Assembly: GCA_022113835.1 (NCBI GenBank)
Contig: JAILWY010000018.1
Location: 18,003,501-18,067,500, forward strand
DNA from: Atopsyche davidsoni
Taxonomy: Eukaryota > Arthropoda > Insecta > Trichoptera > Hydrobiosidae
Length of the DNA: 64,000 nucleotides
Direction: 5' to 3'
Each line of letters begins with the position of its first letter. The stretch's first letter is position 1. This document shows, one piece after another, positions 61,801-64,000 of the stretch. The translations under genes were made by a program, and so were the position numbers. The notes beneath the pieces are model-generated. The model searched no databases. It saw only the letters and a list, made by a program, of their open reading frames with translations, and was not told the DNA's origin.

Positions 61801-64000
61801 ATGCATAGTGGCACTATTGCGATGGCCTTTGAAATGTAAATTCTGGCTTAAAATAATCTTTTGATTTGGCACATTGTATAACATTATGTAATACGTTAGC
61901 TATAAGGCTTCTCTAGTACTCATTTCAACAATTTGGATTATGGTTGATAAAATAAAAGTCTTTTTCTTTCACAATAAAAACAAAGGTCAAAAAGATTTAT
62001 GTAACTTAATACCATTTATACTTATTGAGGATTTGAGAAAAGCGGGCCTCGCTCACCGAGTGGGACGGAAACCATCATCCCTTACGGCGTCGATGGCGAT
62101 CAGGGGCGGGTACTGTGGAGCTTGAGAGCTTTAATAAATCTGCAGCCACGTCGGCTCACGTGCACGTGTGGGGCGCACTGAATGTGCAATGTGAAATGCT
62201 ACCAGTCACGGAATCAGCTGTCGTATCTAGATTTATAGACGATCATTATTATTTTCTATCTTCGTAGCAGAAAACTTCTGATAAGTTTTAAATAATTAAT
62301 TTAAAGTGGCATGTTACGGCAGTTGCTCTCAGCCATTTAATTGCCTCTGGTGTCCAACCGGACACCACAGTCAGTCCATTACCTGGCGAAATCGTGTCAT
62401 TTAATTAATTTAATTGTCACTTTATTTTTCTATATCGAAAAATGATTTTTTTACAGAGTATTGAAAAAACTATAAATTATATTTATCTATTTTTTATTAT
62501 TTAATTAACGTCCATTTTCAGGGTAAAATAAAATCTTGAAGATGTTGAAAAATTGAATAAAATGACGACTTTTAAAACCAAAGTTTGTTAAAGATTTTTT
62601 ATTTTTTAAATAATACATCGCACAGGGTTTATATTGATTCCTTTAATTCCAATTAAAAAGACTTTAAAATGTTTAGGACTCTTGGAAAAGGGACATGACG
62701 AATCTCCAAATTCCTACATTTTAATCGAATAAATACATATTTATCATACTAATAGTAAATTTACAAGAAATAAAAATATATTGTGTTCGGAAGAAGGGAT
62801 GTATCAAAGTTTTTGCATTTAAATTTTTTTTATCGGTGCAGTCGATTTTTCGCAAAACGGACTGGAAAATGATCAAAAAAACTCGATTATGGGACCTAGA
62901 CCCTTAATGCTTAGTGCTGCATTTGAGGCATTGAAAGTGAGAATAGCTTTATTATGTGTTTCTGTTTCTATAGCGTGTATCTTTTTCTGTTTGATCAGAA
63001 TAGTTTAAACGTTTAAAATAACGCATCTATTTACGAAACAATGTGTGGATACATATTGCCATATTTAATTAATATATATTTTTTGATTACATATTTTGCT
63101 TTGGAACTCTATATGAAACAAGTTAACAGTTAATGTTGAAGTTTATATATCACGGTGTAGTTTCGGAAATATGGCTTGGTCCATCTCAATATCGGATCGC
63201 GCCCTTGCGCAGGGAGGGCGGGCGAATTCCCGCCCATGGAATGTGCTCGCCAGGGCGGCTGCATGGATAAAATTCCGCATTCCAGCCGCCCTGACAGACA
63301 GCCGGCTGACGCCCTCGGCGAGGCTTGCCCATGGCTGCAGTAAAAAGACAACTATTCCATTCATATTTTGGGAATTTTTAGCTTCACGCACGAACACTTG
63401 CAGGCTCTAGCCTGCGAGTAACTGCGTCACACCTACTAGGAAAAATAAATTGAAATCACTTTTTTCCTCCATAAAATTGTAAACCTAATATTTTAACATT
63501 TCTGTTAAACAATTTTATTCTAAATAATGTATACGCTTAACTTAAAATGCAATTAATTTATAATGACATTTCAAAAAAAAAAAAAAAATTTTCTACAAAC
63601 TTTTTTTTATTTCTGAAGAAGCCTTTGAACGGTGAAAACGCTTACAATAAAAAACCGATAGTCGTTTCCTATTCATATTTAATGTTGAAACCGATTCGAC
63701 GGGGATTAACTGTAATTTGTTTCTTTTTTAGTAACCGCGGTCACCAACTATGCCCCTCTGATAATCGGCTTGGCCGTCGCTTTGATCCTCTTTGCCATAG
63801 TGGCCATGTTGCTGGTCTGTCGCTTCCTCAAAAGAAAAGGCAACGACAGATCATTCTACAACTCCGTGCGATCAGGTAACGCAGATATAATACACAACAT
63901 GACAAACTTCATTCTTCAAACATCATTTTTTAAATCATGATATATTTTTGATTAGGTGTGCAACCGCAATTTTTTCAAGACTTAGACAAGAAGAGCTTAC
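43737..64000 (+). CDS. unc-5: Netrin receptor UNC5, paralogue B (5' part: signal peptide to cytoplasmic start)
   Basis: This is a plasma-membrane netrin receptor like gene A. Nine exons join in phase: 43737-43809, 45117-45541, 45641-45854, 52534-52733, 53483-53561, 53646-53819, 53980-54165, 63732-63875 and 63956-64000 (cut by the edge), giving 513 residues. A signal peptide (about 1-18), an acidic linker, Ig1 (about 135-238), Ig2 (about 238-330), two TSP1 repeats (about 335-388 and 394-446) and a TM helix (about 460-480) follow in the standard UNC5 order. The hallmark [19 protein letters not shown] is present, and both TSP1 repeats keep the WxxWxxW motif. The start is the ATG at 43737, the only one opening this frame after an in-frame stop at 43725. 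Introns of 6.7 and 9.6 kb hold several mobile elements. ZU5 and death domain are outside the window. Confidence 0.95.
43810..45116 (+). other. UNC5-B intron 1
   Basis: 1.3 kb, AT-rich, GT-AG, with no repeat or exon recognised. The acceptor is ttttttatag at 45107-45116. Confidence 0.7.
45117..45541 (+). CDS. unc-5: UNC5-B exon 2: acidic linker and start of Ig1
   Basis: After [20 protein letters not shown] it encodes an acidic stretch ([16 protein letters not shown]), then a GGGHL repeat (three copies of GGG) and [20 protein letters not shown], the first strand of Ig1 with Cys in [10 protein letters not shown]. The donor GTAATT starts at 45542, phase 0. The linker between signal peptide and Ig1 is longer than in typical UNC5 proteins and probably flexible. 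Confidence 0.9.
45641..45854 (+). CDS. unc-5: UNC5-B exon 3: Ig1 (netrin-binding region)
   Basis: The acceptor is tttttttaacag and the donor GTGAGT starts at 45855. It encodes [20 protein letters not shown] and [20 protein letters not shown], the Cys-rich Ig1 pattern specific to UNC5. In the family Ig1 and Ig2 bind netrin. It ends one base into a Tyr codon completed by 52534. Confidence 0.95.
47795..48012 (+). mobile_element. Foldback repeat with hammerhead-like motif, copy 3
   Basis: The ends ttataatgataaaagcaact and ttacttttatcattataa are inverted, and the tail (aatggatcttcacaaatcaa to caacaagatt) matches copies 1 and 2. A perfect 14-bp hairpin (47829-47857, cttataactaaact and its complement) lies inside. 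A CTGATGA..GAAA..CTAGTC motif is on the + strand. Confidence 0.6.
47866..47911 (+). ncRNA. Hammerhead-ribozyme-like motif, sense to UNC5-B
   Basis: Stem I GCAT (47867-47870), core CTGATGA (47871-47877), degraded stem II (GACTTA/TTGGTT), core GAAA (47897-47900), CTAGTC with C at the cleavage position and stem I ATGC (47907-47910). Stem II has G-T pairs and one mismatch, so activity is doubtful. If active it would cut the unspliced UNC5-B transcript. Confidence 0.35.
48768..48886 (-). repeat. tRNA-like repeat flanked by perfect 18-bp inverted repeats
   Basis: attgattgataatgatta (48768-48785) and taatcattatcaatcaat (48869-48886) are exact complements. Between them lies the 3' half of the tRNA-like core on the minus strand, with a good T-arm (GTGGG-side) and no D-arm. 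It is followed by the inverted copy of the 29951-30005 segment (48893-48950). Confidence 0.6.
50306..50503 (+). other. Unexplained open frame between splice-like sites
   Basis: gtttgcag precedes and gtaatg follows an open stretch with above-background GC content, encoding for example [20 protein letters not shown] and [20 protein letters not shown]. It cannot join UNC5-B: one base from 45854 (T) plus its first two bases (AA) makes TAA. It could be a decayed gene fragment or chance. Confidence 0.25.
50509..52533 (+). other. AT-rich remainder of UNC5-B intron 3
   Basis: No exon or repeat family is recognised. Minus-strand ORFs here are AT-rich and unsupported. Confidence 0.45.
52534..52733 (+). 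CDS. unc-5: UNC5-B exon 4: Ig2, first part
   Basis: It encodes [40 protein letters not shown] and ends in SQATLQ at donor GTACAC. YLRK, RC.GP and the W of TWL.NG are UNC5 Ig2 landmarks. The exon ends in phase 0. A + frame of 144 aa that overlaps it (52384-52818) is a shadow. Confidence 0.93.
52834..53257. mobile_element. hAT-like MITE inside the Ig2-splitting intron
   Basis: The ends CAGTGCTTCTCAAAG and (complement) CAGTGGCTCTCAAAC are typical hAT inverted repeats. No exact 8-bp duplication is seen; tgttagat/tgttagaa flanks are close. Near the right end gggcaagttttgactatgaa occurs twice in tandem. It fills over half of the 749-bp intron 52734-53482. Confidence 0.75.
53483..53561 (+). CDS. 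unc-5: UNC5-B exon 5: Ig2, second part
   Basis: It encodes [20 protein letters not shown] and ALLSIY, with the second Ig2 Cys in the classic YSCVAEN. The exon ends in phase 1. The following donor is GC (53562-53563, ggcaagt), not GT. The frame into [11 protein letters not shown] is only restored by this donor. Confidence 0.92.
53646..53819 (+). CDS. unc-5: UNC5-B exon 6: first thrombospondin type 1 repeat
   Basis: It encodes [20 protein letters not shown] and ends in LPCHN, with donor GTAACC at 53820. W-x-x-W-x-x-W for C-mannosylation and Cys pairs are kept. CRCPG replaces the usual CSxxCG, one Cys spacing being tighter than the family norm. Confidence 0.93.
53980..54165 (+). CDS. unc-5: UNC5-B exon 7: second thrombospondin type 1 repeat
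   Basis: It encodes [20 protein letters not shown] and [16 protein letters not shown], with donor GTAAGC at 54166. The WxxWxxW and Cys framework are intact. A GGGGGG run ([13 protein letters not shown]) replaces the usual loop, matching the Gly-rich drift in gene A. Confidence 0.92.
54724..56297 (+). mobile_element. Helitron, internally deleted (copy 2)
   Basis: It starts TCTATATATATAAAA, ends CTAG (56294-56297) and is inserted between A and T, like copy 1. It is nearly identical to copy 1 for its first 1.1 kb, including the Rep/helicase remnant. The middle differs: copy 1 keeps about 150 bp of helicase sequence (near 29370-29510) that copy 2 replaces with a short AT-rich segment (near 55832-55900). 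It has a 13-bp hairpin at 54933-54963. It lies in sense inside UNC5-B. Confidence 0.85.
55428..55838 (+). pseudogene. Helitron Rep/helicase remnant (copy 2)
   Basis: It encodes [20 protein letters not shown], stops after SPIL, then reads [20 protein letters not shown] and [17 protein letters not shown]. It keeps the Trp codon lost in copy 1. The helicase core motifs are missing, so no protein function is expected. Confidence 0.75.
57333..57883 (+). repeat. Dispersed repeat family 2, copy 1 (about 550 bp)
   Basis: It matches 62313-62892 in the same direction almost throughout (ggcagttgcttccagcc to gatcaaaaaaactcga). It lacks ORFs of note. The class is unknown; there are no TIRs or tail that I can see. 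Confidence 0.7.
58270..58500. other. GC-rich island with CCCCCG run
   Basis: 58420-58460 repeats cccccg several times and is G-rich on the minus strand. The open frame through it (Pro runs) reflects composition. It may be regulatory DNA inside the intron. Confidence 0.4.
62313..62892 (+). repeat. Dispersed repeat family 2, copy 2
   Basis: It is the second copy of the 57333 repeat. It has a 22-bp extra piece after ctggtgtcc, which creates a perfect hairpin (tggtgtcc and ggacacca around aacc). Otherwise the two copies differ only by scattered changes. Confidence 0.7.
63732..63875 (+). CDS. unc-5: UNC5-B exon 8: transmembrane segment
   Basis: It encodes [20 protein letters not shown], then [20 protein letters not shown] and SFYNSVRS. 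The hydrophobic helix is followed by the basic stop-transfer KRKG. Acceptor tttttttag, donor GTAACG at 63876. The phase is the same as the gene A TM exon. Confidence 0.94.
63956..64000 (+). CDS. unc-5: UNC5-B exon 9 (cut by window edge)
   Basis: After acceptor attag (AG at 63954-63955) it encodes [15 protein letters not shown] and continues past the window. It aligns with the start of the gene A exon at 717 (TEKKSL). Confidence 0.85.

Larger units (their letters stand above)
54166..63731 (+). other. UNC5-B intron 7 (9.6 kb) between TSP1 and TM exons
   Basis: It holds a Helitron, two copies of a 560-bp repeat and several GC-richer islands (about 56815-56880, 58270-58500, 59320-59400, 60960-61260, 62040-62180, 63180-63330). 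No additional in-phase exon is needed or seen. The acceptor is tttttttag (AG at 63730-63731). Confidence 0.75.

Overview
The window looks like insect nuclear DNA, most probably from a moth or butterfly. Evidence is split genes with GT-AG introns, very AT-rich spacers, Helitrons of the type common in Lepidoptera (ends starting TCTATATATATAAAA and finishing in CTAG), a jockey-like LINE scrap and many short foldback elements. The species cannot be named from the sequence.

Two protein-coding genes are supported, both netrin receptors of the UNC5 family, both on the + strand, head to tail. Gene A enters from the left edge at its transmembrane exon (343-474) and runs through juxtamembrane exons, ZU5, UPA and death domain to a stop at 2732-2734. 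Gene B begins with an uORF-rich leader and signal-peptide exon (43561-43809) and continues through Ig1, Ig2, two thrombospondin type 1 repeats and the transmembrane exon into a cytoplasmic exon cut by the right edge. Both halves join in consistent codon phase. The TM exons of A and B share boundary phases and similar residues (IGLAVAL; RRKGRDHSLYN versus [11 protein letters not shown]). The window therefore holds the 3' half of one tandem UNC5 paralogue and the 5' half of the next, about 40 kb apart.

Layout: 1-2734 gene A end; 2735-42.7 kb spacer; 42.8-64 kb gene B. The spacer holds no protein gene I can support. It holds mobile DNA and GC-richer islands: a foldback MITE family; foldback repeats with hammerhead-ribozyme-like motifs (10.8, 25.4 and, in a gene B intron, 47.8 kb); a TIR element carrying a tRNA-like cloverleaf (several copies); a 9-unit tandem repeat of about 160 bp (17.25-18.7 kb); and Helitrons at 20.55, 28.26 and, inside the large gene B intron, 54.7 kb. 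Two hAT-like MITEs lie in gene B introns, one with a perfect 8-bp target duplication.

Biology: UNC5 proteins are single-pass receptors that bind netrin through the Ig domains and signal repulsion (or, in vertebrates, dependence-receptor death) through ZU5-UPA-death. Family function is established knowledge; that both copies here are active is inference. All calls come from reading the sequence; no searches or folding programs were run.
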